NCBI GenBank assembly: GCA_963772445.1
Contig: CAVYXK010000013.1
Location: 620,001 to 684,000 of the forward strand
Length of the DNA: 64,000 bases
Source: CAVYXK01 sp963772445
Lineage (GTDB): Bacteria; Pseudomonadota; Alphaproteobacteria; Acetobacterales; Acetobacteraceae
Direction of reading: 5' to 3'
The position numbers were made by a program, and so were the translations under genes. The notes beneath the pieces were generated by a model. The model saw nothing but the letters and a program-made list of their open reading frames with translations. It searched no databases and was not told the origin of the DNA. The first letter of the stretch is position 1, and each line of letters opens with the position of its first letter. Positions 1-8,397 of the stretch are shown here, piece after piece.

Positions 1-732
1 ATGCACGGGCAGAGAGACGCAACTCTGCAATCGCCTGACAGAAGGCCGAGTAGGAGTTTCCGGTATGGGTGCCTAGTTCAACGAAAGTCGATGGACGGAC
101 AACCTTTACCAGCCAAAAGGCAATGGCGATATGACCAGTCCATGGGTCCGGCTGCACGATACGTGTCGGCTGCCAGAACAACTCCTCACCTACGGTGAGC
201 AAATCTATGACACGCTGCATATCGGACATTTGAGCACGATCCTAATTAAGTTCTGAGTGGGCCAAGGGCCACACGGTGAGGGTTACCCAGCCGCATTGAG
301 GGCCAGCTTGTTAAATGCATCGATAATGCCCGTCAATTGGCTCCCCCGCGGCGCGCGGGATTGGCTACGGCCCTAGAAGCATCCCGAACCTTCATCATGG
401 TGCGGTCGCACGCTATCGCGGATGAGCTGCCGGTCTGCGTCGCCGGCGTTGGCGTCGAGTTCCGGGAACGCCAAAAGGCGTTGTCGGCGCTAAATTCTCC
501 CGGATGCTGTCCCTATCGCGCAGTGCCAAAGGCAAAATTATGCACATCGGGCAGCTCCTAAGGCAGAAGCCGGGTACATCCGCCAAGGTCCTGGTGGCGG
601 ACGCAAAAGCGCGGTTGCGCGTCAGCGGGGCTTGCTGGCAGCGCTGGAAGTGCTTATCGAGGACATCATCCGCGGTGATCCCGCTGCGCTGGGTAAGAGG
701 GGCAAAATTCCGGGCGGGGGCTGATTTTTTGC

Positions 733-1516
733 TTGCCCCGACGCGTGGCGGTTCGATTCAAGCTCACTGTGGTCGCCCCGCCCGACATCGATGGCCTGCC
801 GCCGGCCGAGCTGAAGCTGTTGGTGCTGAAGCTGCTGGAGGAGAATAGCGAGCAGCAACGCGTGATAGCGGAGCTGCGCGAGGAGATTGCGCGGCTGAAG
901 GGACTGAAGGGCCGCCGCGGATCAAACCGAGCGGGATGGAGAACGGCACTTCGCCAAAACCCGGTGGCAAACGCGGCCGTCGGCGTGGCCGAGGCAAGGC
1001 GACACCCCGGGTCAGCGCCGCGGAGCAGATCCTCAAGGCGGAGGTTCCGGCGGGCTCGCGGTTCAAGGGCTACGAGGATTTCGTGGTGCAGGACATCGTG
1101 CTGCGGGTGCGGGTCGTGCGCTATCGCCGCGAGCGCTGGGTCACCCCGGATGGGCGGACGGTGATCGCGCCCTTGCCGGCTGGTGTGAGCGGTCACGTCG
1201 GGCCGGAGCTGCGCCGCTTGGTGCTGTCGCAATACCACCAGGGGCAGGTCACGATGCCGCGTCTCCTGGCCCAGCTCCAGGCGATCGGCGTCAGCCTCTC
1301 GAAGCGGCAGCTGGTGCGGCTGCTGATCGGCGGGCAGGACGAATTCCTGGCGGAAGCGCGCGACGTGCTGCGCGCCGGGCTGGAGACGGCGAGCTGGATC
1401 ACGGTGGATGACACCGGAGCGCGGCACAAAGGTCGCAACGGCGTCTGCACGCAGGTCGGCAACGACAGCTTCGCCTGGTTCGCCACGACGGGGAGCAAGA
1501 GCCGGCTGAAGTATTC
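733..1516 (+). pseudogene. IS66-like transposase, frameshifted and truncated
   Basis: The first part encodes a leucine-rich coiled-coil segment (LPPAELKLLVLKLLEENSEQ) typical of the N-terminus of IS66-like transposases. At about 915 the frame changes by one base, and the protein continues in another frame from the MENGTSPKPG segment to the conserved block ITVDDTGARHKGRNGV, which contains the first catalytic Asp, and then GNDSFAWFATTGSKSRL. Similarity stops at about 1510, so the rest of the catalytic core is missing. Family assignment is recognition from memory. The gene cannot make an active transposase and marks the decayed left part of the island. Confidence 0.75.
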
Positions 1517-1609
1517 GAGAAAATGCCGATCCAGTCCGCCACTTCGCTGACACCCGACCAATCCGACGATGCCGAAGGCAGCAACCAATTGGAACTGTTC
1601 ATTTTTTGA
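1508..1609 (+). pseudogene. C-terminal remnant of an unidentified protein
   Basis: An open stretch of 33 residues beginning EVFEKMPIQSATSL and ending NQLELFIF before a stop abuts the point where the IS66-like similarity ends. It has no start codon of its own and reads like the tail of another coding sequence joined by deletion, possibly another transposase. The product is not recognised. Confidence 0.25.
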
Positions 1610-1966
1610 CCGGACAGCAGTGTCTGATCATCGCGAACTATGGCAGCGGTGCGCGCACGAGGTCTAGCAGAGCGGGACCTCAAATGCGCATTCTCGAGAT
1701 AGTCAGGAGTTGAACGATGCCATTCTTCAAGACGGATGATGGCGTTTCGCTGTTCTACATCGAAATACACCGTGTCGGGGATGATAACCGGCACGCCCGG
1801 CATGGTCAGGCTGAAGTTGGACAGTCGGGCATTCAAGCGCATCGCAGCGGCCAACGCAATCAGCACCAATCCGGGGCAATCCCAACTTCAATCGGGGGTT
1901 TTCGGACGGTGAGGTGGAGATGCTGTTGGTGAGGACGCCGGGGAGGCTGTTGTGCTCGGAGTCCCG

Positions 1967-3301
1967 TTAGAAGTTAATATGGTTGAGAGCCGAACTCCAC
2001 ATCATGCGAGTGAGCAAACCCGCGATACAAAAAGTCGGAACGGCAATGCGCCACCCGCCGCCTGCCATTCCCAAAACGATAACGCCGAGAACGTAGCACT
2101 CCGTGAAGGCGCGGAAAATTGCGATGTCCTCCACCCAAGGTCCACCTGCGGTCAATAACGTCATCAATATGGCGGTCGATGCCCAGGCCAAAGTTGCGGG
2201 GGCGAGAGATTTGCAGCGAGATGCAGGGACCAAATTCATCGCTACAGTTATGATGAATGCTGCCGAAGCCAAAGTTGCTAGCGCCATCCGGCGTCCGAGA
2301 TCGCCGGTAAGAGGACGCAATATCGGATAGGACTGCGGCACTATGATCCTTTCGATCGTGTGTAGCCAACCAACCCCGGGCCAGCCGATGTCGCTACTTG
2401 CGGCGAGGGGTGCTTGGAACATAAGCGCAAGCGCTTCCCTCCATAGGAGGCAAGGAAGCAAAGCAACCCCGCACGCAAGGACTTGGCGCAGACGAATCGC
2501 CGAACGCTCACGACAACTCCAGGCAACGACCGACCACACAAAAAATCCTGCAGGCACGAAGACAGCGATTTCGCGTGCAAGAGGCGCCAGCGCAGCAAAC
2601 AGTGAGAAGAGCCAAAGTCGGCCTGAAGCCCAAGCCCATAGCGCGAAGAGAACGAATACTTGTGGGACAAGCTCAGTGGTGTCATGGGTGACGGTAACAA
2701 CGAATCCTGGCCATATCGCGATGGCGAACGGGATCCAGAGCGGCAAGCCGGCGGCATTGACAACGCACATCGATGCCGCACCAACCAAACCAACGGCTGC
2801 AATGTTGACGAGGACGAGAGCGACCGGAACCAATTCCGCCTGTCCGAGTGAGGCGATCCACGCTAGCACAGGATAGAGGATTCGTTGGGCTCGGGAAGCC
2901 ACAGAATCAAACTTGACCCCGTGACGAGCATCGGATGTTGGCCAAGGGTCTACTGCCAATCGATAATAAAATTCTCCGTCATACCCGGCGGAGTGCTTTC
3001 GAACGATTATCGGGGCATCCAAAGCGTTTTCGTTGACGAGCAGATCGCCTGCGTCAACGAAAACGGAAAAATCGTAGTGCGCATGCCTAAGTCCGGGAAG
3101 CAGAGCCATCAAGTAAAGAATAGACAAAAGACCTCCAAATGCAACGGGATGGAGGACCTTCCTAAATATAATGCGCCCACTTTCATAATTTGAAAAAGAT
3201 GAGTTAAGGGCGGGTTCGGAAGAATAGTCAGAAGTCTTCTCGCAACATGATGGGAATTTACTACTAAGCGCCGGGATGGCCAGATAAGCGAGCCGCTTCA
3301 T
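1967..3301 (-). CDS. Polytopic membrane protein, cell-surface glycopolymer type
   Basis: A protein of about 444 residues with roughly ten hydrophobic segments. After a polar N-terminus of about 45 residues and a first membrane segment comes the motif GYDGEFYYRLAVDPW, which I associate with the AZOBR_p60025-type cell-surface glycopolymer proteins and GT-C-like membrane glycosyltransferases. The rest alternates hydrophobic helices with short loops and ends with a short polar tail. The ATG at 3301 is preferred because a GGGA lies about 8 bases upstream; a TTG at 3379 is the only longer option. Base composition is less GC-rich than the housekeeping genes, consistent with acquisition. It is flanked by IS remnants and is the only sizeable intact non-transposon gene in the left half of the island. 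Function in surface polysaccharide assembly is inference. Confidence 0.65.
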   Translation of the reverse strand: MKRLAYLAIPALSSKFPSCCEKTSDYSSEPALNSSFSNYESGRIIFRKVLHPVAFGGLLSILYLMALLPGLRHAHYDFSVFVDAGDLLVNENALDAPIIVRKHSAGYDGEFYYRLAVDPWPTSDARHGVKFDSVASRAQRILYPVLAWIASLGQAELVPVALVLVNIAAVGLVGAASMCVVNAAGLPLWIPFAIAIWPGFVVTVTHDTTELVPQVFVLFALWAWASGRLWLFSLFAALAPLAREIAVFVPAGFFVWSVVAWSCRERSAIRLRQVLACGVALLPCLLWREALALMFQAPLAASSDIGWPGVGWLHTIERIIVPQSYPILRPLTGDLGRRMALATLASAAFIITVAMNLVPASRCKSLAPATLAWASTAILMTLLTAGGPWVEDIAIFRAFTECYVLGVIVLGMAGGGWRIAVPTFCIAGLLTRMMWSSALNHINF

Positions 3302-3430
3302 TTCGCGATTCCCACGCGCAACAGAGTCCAATATCAGGCCGCATACTAACGAAAGACACGAGGCCAGTGGCTGGCACAAGGTTTATCCCGTTCACTCAGG
3401 TTGGTCTATATGTAGCGTTTGGGCTGGATT

Positions 3431-3468
3431 GGCGGCATGGCATTGGTTTGGCGGCATGGCATTGGTTT
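3431..3468. repeat. Two tandem copies of a 19-bp unit
   Basis: GGCGGCATGGCATTGGTTT occurs twice head to tail, followed by a partial third start (GGCGGC). It lies in a stretch without a convincing gene (3302-3812), in which I see nothing else. Confidence 0.85.
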
Positions 3469-3812
3469 GGCGGCCACCGCGTGGGTTCGAGTGTTTGGTG
3501 ACCCTTGCGGGGATTGTCCCGCTCGCCCAAGCCCGGTTCCTCATCGGTGCTGACTATGGCAGGTCCGGACGTCATGATCTTTGGGAATCTCGATGGAGGT
3601 TTCCAGAAGCGTGCCAGAGTATTAATCGCCACGCAAGTAGACACCTCGAGAAACCTCTAGCCCGAAGTTTGCACTGACATCTGCGGATCTGACCAGGGCT
3701 TGCTTGCCGGATCTGCGATTTTGCTGGGTGGAATGTGGGTCCTGTCGCAAATTTCTACCCGGCGGCGGCTGAGCGTATGATTGCCGGCAGGGGTCTAGCG
3801 GGAAGGCATACG

Positions 3813-4007
3813 ATGATCGAGTTCAAAGGCAGTCATTTTGAGCGGGACGTTATCCTCTGGGGCATCCGCTGGCACGTGGCGTATCCGATCAGCTACCGCC
3901 AGGTCGAGGAAATGATGGAAGAGCGCGGGGTGGAGGTTGACCACGCCACCCTCAATCGCTGGGTGCCCAAGTATGTGCCTCTGTTGGAGCAGAACTTTTG
4001 CACGCGT
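3813..4007 (+). pseudogene. IS6-family transposase, N-terminal fragment
   Basis: The protein starts MIEFKGSHFERDVILWGIR and continues WHVAYPISYRQVEEMMEERG, then a helix-turn-helix-like segment ending NRWVPKYVPLLEQNF. This is the DNA-binding N-terminus of IS6/IS26-type transposases. The DDE core that should follow is absent because the reading frame runs into the left end of an IS3-family element at about 4008. It is the outermost layer of a nested insertion. Confidence 0.8.
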
Positions 4008-4062
4008 ATGGAGTTGACCCGGTTTCGTGGACACCTGAGCATTTGCGTTCGAGGAGTCCACC

Positions 4063-4377
4063 ATGTCGAAGACGAGACGATGTTACGCACCTGAATTTCG
4101 GCGTCAGATGGTTGAGTTGGTGCAAGCTGGACGCTCGCCGGAGGAGCTGGCGCGCGAGTTTGAGCCAACCGCGCAGTCGATGCGGAACTGGGCGGCGCAG
4201 GCGAAGCGCGATGCCGGCCGCGGCGATGGGGGCCTGACGACGGCGGAGCGCGAAGAGCTCAACCGCCTGCGACGTGAGAACCGCCAACTTAGGCTTGAGC
4301 GGGAAATCCTCTCAAAGGCGGCGGCCTGGTTCGCTCGGGAGACGAACGCGATCCCCGCGAAGGGTTCCGGTTCGTGA
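4063..4377 (+). CDS. IS3-family transposase OrfA
   Basis: A 104-residue protein. The N-terminal helix-turn-helix (residues about 5-55, including YAPEFRRQMVELVQAGRSPE) is followed by a basic linker and a leucine-zipper-like helix (residues about 65-95, LNRLRRENRQLRLEREILSK). This is the DNA-binding and dimerising subunit of an IS3 transposase, normally fused to OrfB by programmed -1 frameshifting. The frame looks intact, but the OrfB partner is destroyed, so it should not support transposition. A GAGG ribosome-binding site lies before the ATG. Confidence 0.85.
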   Translation: MSKTRRCYAPEFRRQMVELVQAGRSPEELAREFEPTAQSMRNWAAQAKRDAGRGDGGLTTAEREELNRLRRENRQLRLEREILSKAAAWFARETNAIPAKGSGS

Positions 4378-4434
4378 GCGATCACCATCGCGAAGCGATC
4401 CCCCGGAGGGAAATGCCGCGAAGCGGCATCCGCG

Positions 4435-4801
4435 AACTACCCGATCGCCACCATGTGCCGGCTGCTGGGTGTCTCCTCCGGCGGCTACTACGCATGGGCG
4501 AAACGCCAGCCGTCGCAGCGGGCCCGGTCCGACGCGGCGCTGATGGCGGAGATCCGTAGCGCGCATGCGGGTTCGTGCGGCATTTATGGGGCGCCGCGGG
4601 TTCATGCCGAGCTGGCTGCCAAGGGCATCCGCATCGGCCGCAAGCGTGTCGCCCGGCTGATGTCGAAGGCAGGTCTCGCCGGTGTGAGCCGACGCAAGTT
4701 CGTCACCACCACGGTCAAGGGCGATGGCCGGGAGGCACCCGACCTGGTCGAGCGCAACTTCACGGCGGAAGCGCCGGATCGGCTGTGGGTCGCTGACATC
4801 A
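4435..4801 (+). pseudogene. IS3-family transposase OrfB, 5' part
   Basis: The frame reads ANYPIATMCRLLGVSSGGYY, then the HTH_21-type segment (IRSAHAGSCGIYGAPRVHAE), then LVERNFTAEAPDRLWVADI. The last residues are the start of the rve catalytic core with its first Asp. Coding is cut there by the GTGTG 5' end of a group II intron. Between orfA and orfB (about 4390-4434) is an extra palindromic sequence (ATGCCGCGAAGCGGCAT) that normal IS3 elements do not have and that disrupts the frameshift region. Confidence 0.8.
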
Positions 4802-5738
4802 GTGTGCCGCAGCAAGCGGCGTGAGAGATGGGGGGCGGCCCCCCGCAACCGGCTTGCAGGAGCGGGTTGCAAACCGCCGTGAGCGGCGCGGGTCAAAAGC
4901 CCGGGTCGTGAGCGTCACGGAAAAGGCGCCGCGAGGCGTCAGGTGGGAGACAGGAAGGCGAACACCAGTGAACTGCCGTTCAAGTGTCGAAAGTACTCAA
5001 ATGACGTCGAAACCGGCGAGTGATGTTGCGCCGGGATCAGTCCGGACGGTGCCTGCTGACGGGCCGGACGGCGTCCGGCATAGAGGCAGCGCGATCCTGT
5101 TTCAGGCTCTCACGTTGAACTGCCGGAACCTTCGGCGGCGATGCCAAGCGAAAGGCGCAAGCCCGAAAGGCGAGGCCGATAATAGTGACGCGCCGCCAAG
5201 GGACGGAGCCGCTCGTAGTAGCGTTGAGACCGCCGTAATGGCGGGGGAGCGAAGGGGCGGCGTCATCCGGCAGGCATGGGGGATCAACCGGGCGACCGGG
5301 AGGAGTCCCGCATGACCTGCAAGCCCTATGACATTCCCAAGACCTTGATATGGGAGGCATGATTACATGTAAAAGCCAACCAAGGTGCTGCGGGGATCGA
5401 CGCCGAGACGATCGAGCAGTTTGAGGAGAGGCTGGGCGACAACCTATACAAACTTTGGAATCGGATGAACGCCGGCAGCTATTTTCCGCCGCCGGTGAAG
5501 GCCGTGCCGATCCCGAAGAAGTCAGGAGGCGTCCGGATTCTGGGCATCCCGACGGTGGCCGACAGGATCGCGCAGACGGCGGTGAAGATGCGGCTGGAGC
5601 CGCGGCTCGATCCGATCTTCTGCGAGGATTCCTACGGGTATCGTCCGGGAAAGTCGGCGCTGGAGGCAATCGCTGTCACCAGACGCCGCTGCTGGGACTA
5701 CGACTGGGTTGTAGAGTTTGACATCCGGGGGCTGTTGG
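4802..5738 (+). mobile_element. Group II intron, 3'-truncated
   Basis: The intron begins with GTGTG (consensus GUGYG) exactly where the IS3 orfB frame is broken. About 500 bp of structured non-coding sequence follow, corresponding to domains I-III, then a reverse transcriptase reading frame. The element is truncated at about 5738 by the segment carrying a serine recombinase; domains V and VI and the 3' end are missing. It must have arrived after the IS3 and before or together with the recombinase segment. Confidence 0.7.
5312..5738 (+). pseudogene. ltrA: Group II intron reverse transcriptase, N-terminal fragment
   Basis: From the ATG at 5312 the frame reads MTCKPYDIPKTLIWEA, then an in-frame TGA, then VKANQGAAGIDAETIEQFEE and the conserved finger motifs VPIPKKSGGVRILGIPTVAD and DSYGYRPGKSALEAI. 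It stops in the palm domain at VVEFDIRGLLD, just where the first catalytic Asp block lies. The YADD motif, domain X and DNA-binding regions are missing. An internal stop plus truncation makes it non-functional. Confidence 0.85.
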
Positions 5739-5763
5739 ATACCGCTTCATACTACCCCCACGG

Positions 5764-8258
5764 TCATGAGGTTGGGTTGAACAGCTGGGGTTGGTGGTCT
5801 ATCACCTTGATCCGCAGTCCCTTTTGTTTGCCTCGCACGATATGCACTGCCTCGAGCTCGCCGCGCTTGACACGCTGCAACACGGTCTGGCGGGAGACCC
5901 TGAGCGCGCGCATTGCTTCCCGCATTGGCAGGAAGTCGTCGCCCGCTTCGCCCTTGAACCGAGCGACGAGGGCATCGGTTAAACGGATACGCCATGGCGC
6001 GCCAGGCGTCGGTTGCTCACCGGCAATGATCCCGTCATTGAGTAAACGGTGAAGCGTCGACGGGGCAATGCCAAGCGCTGCGGCAGCCTTCCTGATGGTC
6101 AGCAATTCGCCGTCGGGCTCTTCAGTTCCGCGCTCGAAGCACGGAATATTCCAATGGTTGCGCAGGCTACCGACGTGGTTCGTCTCGAATCGATGACCAT
6201 AGGCCGTGCTACGCCCCTGCCGATTAAGGATGCCTGCAATGACGCTGTCGGGGTAATAGCGGGCCAACCGGCGAATGAGCGCGATCGTGTCCTCGTCGGT
6301 GCGGATGGTCGCCGGCCGCGAACGTGGCAGTGTTAAGTTTATTTCATCGAGTGCGCCACCCTTCCAGCGGATCACAAGATGCGCAGCGGCTTTGTCGCGC
6401 TCAACTTTGATGGTGATCTCTTCAACCAGCGCTCGTAGCAGTTCTTTCCGATCGCGTGATGTGGTGCTTGGGGCGTGCCAAACTCTGGCGAGATCGGGCC
6501 CGATCGAAAGCAAATGATCGCGCTCCGCCTGAGTGAGTACACGCGGGCGCTCTTGCTCGCGACGCGCAAGTTCAGCCTTTGCGGCTTCAAGAGCGCTTAG
6601 CTTTTCCTCCCACTCGCGCTCCAGTCCACGAGCTACAAGGCGATTGTCCGGGTCAACAGCACGATATCGTCGCTCGGCACGGCTTGCTTCATAACTTGCT
6701 CGCTCGACACCAAGGCGCCACTGCTTGAGCACAGCCTCGCGATCTGCTTCAAGCCGTTCCGCGGCCGCGATACTGGCAGCCAGCTTCGCTGGCTCGAGGA
6801 TCGCAAGAAATCTCTGTGCAACGGCGTCATCGATCTGAACGCCACCAACATTGAGGCAATAGACCCCGCGGCCTTCGACAATGATCTTGCCGGGGCAGTG
6901 GTAGCCAGGCGACGACAGCCGACCGTGGTAGTGTGTTCGAAGCCGACGCCCGCAATGACCGCAACGGGCGAGACCCTGCAGCAGGGCACTGCCTTCTCTC
7001 ACAGCGCCATCCTCCTTGTGGGGGCCTGGTCGGGTATTCCGCGCGATGCGCGCCTGATTGGCCTCGTAGGTCTGCCATTCTATGAACCCAGGATGATGGT
7101 CCGGGATGAGCACCTGCCAGTCGGAACGGGGAAGATGCCGGATGCGCTTATGCCGCCTGCCCGCAGCATCCAACACCGTCTCGGTGCGGGTCTTTCCGTA
7201 GGCGTAGGCACCGGCATAGACGGGATTGGTCAGCACATGGTGAATGGCCGTGTAGCTCGCGTCGACCCAGCGGATGTCGTGGCCCTGGTGCATCTGCAGC
7301 GGAAACGGCAGACCTTCAGAACGGAACCAGAGCCAGACGCGGCGGGCCGAACCGGTCTCGGCAAATTTGGCGAAGACGCTGCGAATGGCCGTCACGACAG
7401 CTTCGTCTGGGTGGAAACGGACTTCGCCGTCGGCGTCGCCCCAAACAAAGCCGACCGGCAAGCCGCGCCGGAGTTCGCCGCGTGCGGCCTTGTTGCGAAT
7501 ACCGCCATTCAAACGTGCGCGCAGCACGTACAATTCGGCTTCGCTCATTGTCCCCTGTTGATGGCTGCGTGAATCCGCGTAAATCTGGCGACGTTTCTGT
7601 TCCGACTTCGAGCCTACCGCCACCAGCGAAAACGAGTGTGGCTGGGTGGCCAGCCCCTATCAAGGCTGGCCTTCGGCCCCCGCCTCTGGCGGCTTTCGGC
7701 CTTGACAGAGGCTGGCCACCCAGCCGTCTAGCTGTGATCGCGTTCGACGGTGAGGTCGGCGGAAGCCTCGGCAACTTTCGTGCCAAGTTTTCGAACGTCG
7801 CCAGATTTGCGCGGATTCCCACCGCCATCGACAGTCCCCTTCAAACCGAGCAAGAGTTTATCGTTGAAAAGCCCCGGATGGTAGATGCCATCCGCGTCGC
7901 CGATCAACGTATCGCTAATGCCGGCAAGATCGATGAGGCGATACCAGTCGGCGTTGTTGCGCGCGAGGCGAGATACTTCAAGACCGAGCACGATGCCGAC
8001 ATGGCCGAGCGCCACCTCAGCGGTCAGGCGAGCAAACCCTGAGCGGACAACCGCGCCCGAACCAGAAAGACCAAGATCCTCGTCGATGATAACGATCCGG
8101 TCATCGGACCAGCCAAGTTCGCGGGCCTTGATTGCCAAGGCATACTGTCGGTCCGTTGATTCACGATTGTGCTCGACCTGACTTGGGCTGGACTGGCGCA
8201 GATAGACGATCGCCTGACGGGCGAGGTGACTTGCGGCGATCTTGGCGTGCTCAGTCAT
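5764..8258 (-). pseudogene. Large serine recombinase, split by an insertion
   Basis: The N-terminal resolvase domain starts at 8258 (MTEHAKIAASHLARQAIVYL, good AAGGAGG site). It carries the catalytic Ser in YLRQSSPSQVEH and the LEVSRLARNNADWYRL block. After KLLLGLKGT the frame is broken by a 278-bp element. It resumes with MSEAELYVLRARLNGGIRNK, the recombinase domain, a zinc ribbon (ARCGHCGRRLRTHYHG ... YHC), a coiled coil, and C-terminal MerR/HTH-like segments (LTIRKAAAALGIAPSTLHRL and MREAMRALRVSRQTVLQR). Without the insertion it would be a recombinase of about 730 residues. It likely drove the element that disrupted the intron at 5738 and the IS3 at 8284. The resolvase half and the C-terminal half each remain open. 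Confidence 0.85.
7556..7833. mobile_element. 278-bp non-autonomous element with long terminal inverted repeats
   Basis: The ends are imperfect inverted repeats of about 41 bp: left starts TGTTGATGGCTGCGTGAATC, right in reverse complement starts TGTCGATGGCGGTGGGAATC, and both continue with matching CCGCGNAAATCTGGCGACG. A 6-bp direct repeat GTCCCC flanks it (7550-7555 and 7834-7839), as expected of a target duplication. The interior carries a further inverted repeat (GCTGGGTGGCCAG / CTGGCCACCCAGC) and no coding sequence. It sits in the serine recombinase between LKGT and MSEAE. TG...CA ends and extended subterminal repeats resemble IS21-family ends, but the parent is not identified. Confidence 0.8.
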
Positions 8259-8283
8259 TGCTCGCCTCCTTCTCCTGCTCGGC

Positions 8284-8397
8284 GGCCAGCATCTCGAAGC
8301 TCGCCGCGCGGTGTTCGCCTTCATCGAAGGCTTCTACAATCCGCGTCGTCGTCACTCCTCGATCGAGTGGCGCTTCCTTCTGCCGGCCGAGGTGAAG
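8284..8397 (+). pseudogene. IS3-family OrfB, C-terminal fragment
   Basis: The frame reads HLEARRAVFAFIEGFYNPRR followed by RHSSIEW, the conserved C-terminus of IS3 OrfB around the last catalytic Glu. It is probably the missing end of the orfB that is cut at 4801, or of a second related copy. It is bordered on the left by the start of the serine recombinase gene and on the right by a group II intron fragment. Confidence 0.7.

Larger units (their letters stand above)
4008..4801 (+). mobile_element. IS3-family element, left portion
   Basis: The segment begins near a terminal sequence (TGACCCGGTTTCGTGGACAC) typical of IS3-family ends and contains orfA followed by the start of orfB. It interrupts an IS6 transposase on the left and is interrupted on the right by a group II intron. 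A remnant of the orfB 3' end lies 3.5 kb away at 8284-8397, so the element was split by later insertions. No right terminal repeat was found. Confidence 0.7.

Noticed and set aside
1..700. Several short frames at the window start
   Set aside because: No conserved segment or ribosome-binding site recognised; the first 700 bp appear to be decayed island DNA.
1717..1770. MPFFKTDDGVSLFY resembling the start of alpha/beta hydrolases
   Set aside because: Only about 15 residues match before the frame becomes unrelated; too short to call a gene relic with confidence.
3431..3468. Possible CRISPR or iteron array
   Set aside because: Only two direct copies without spacers and no cas or replication gene nearby.
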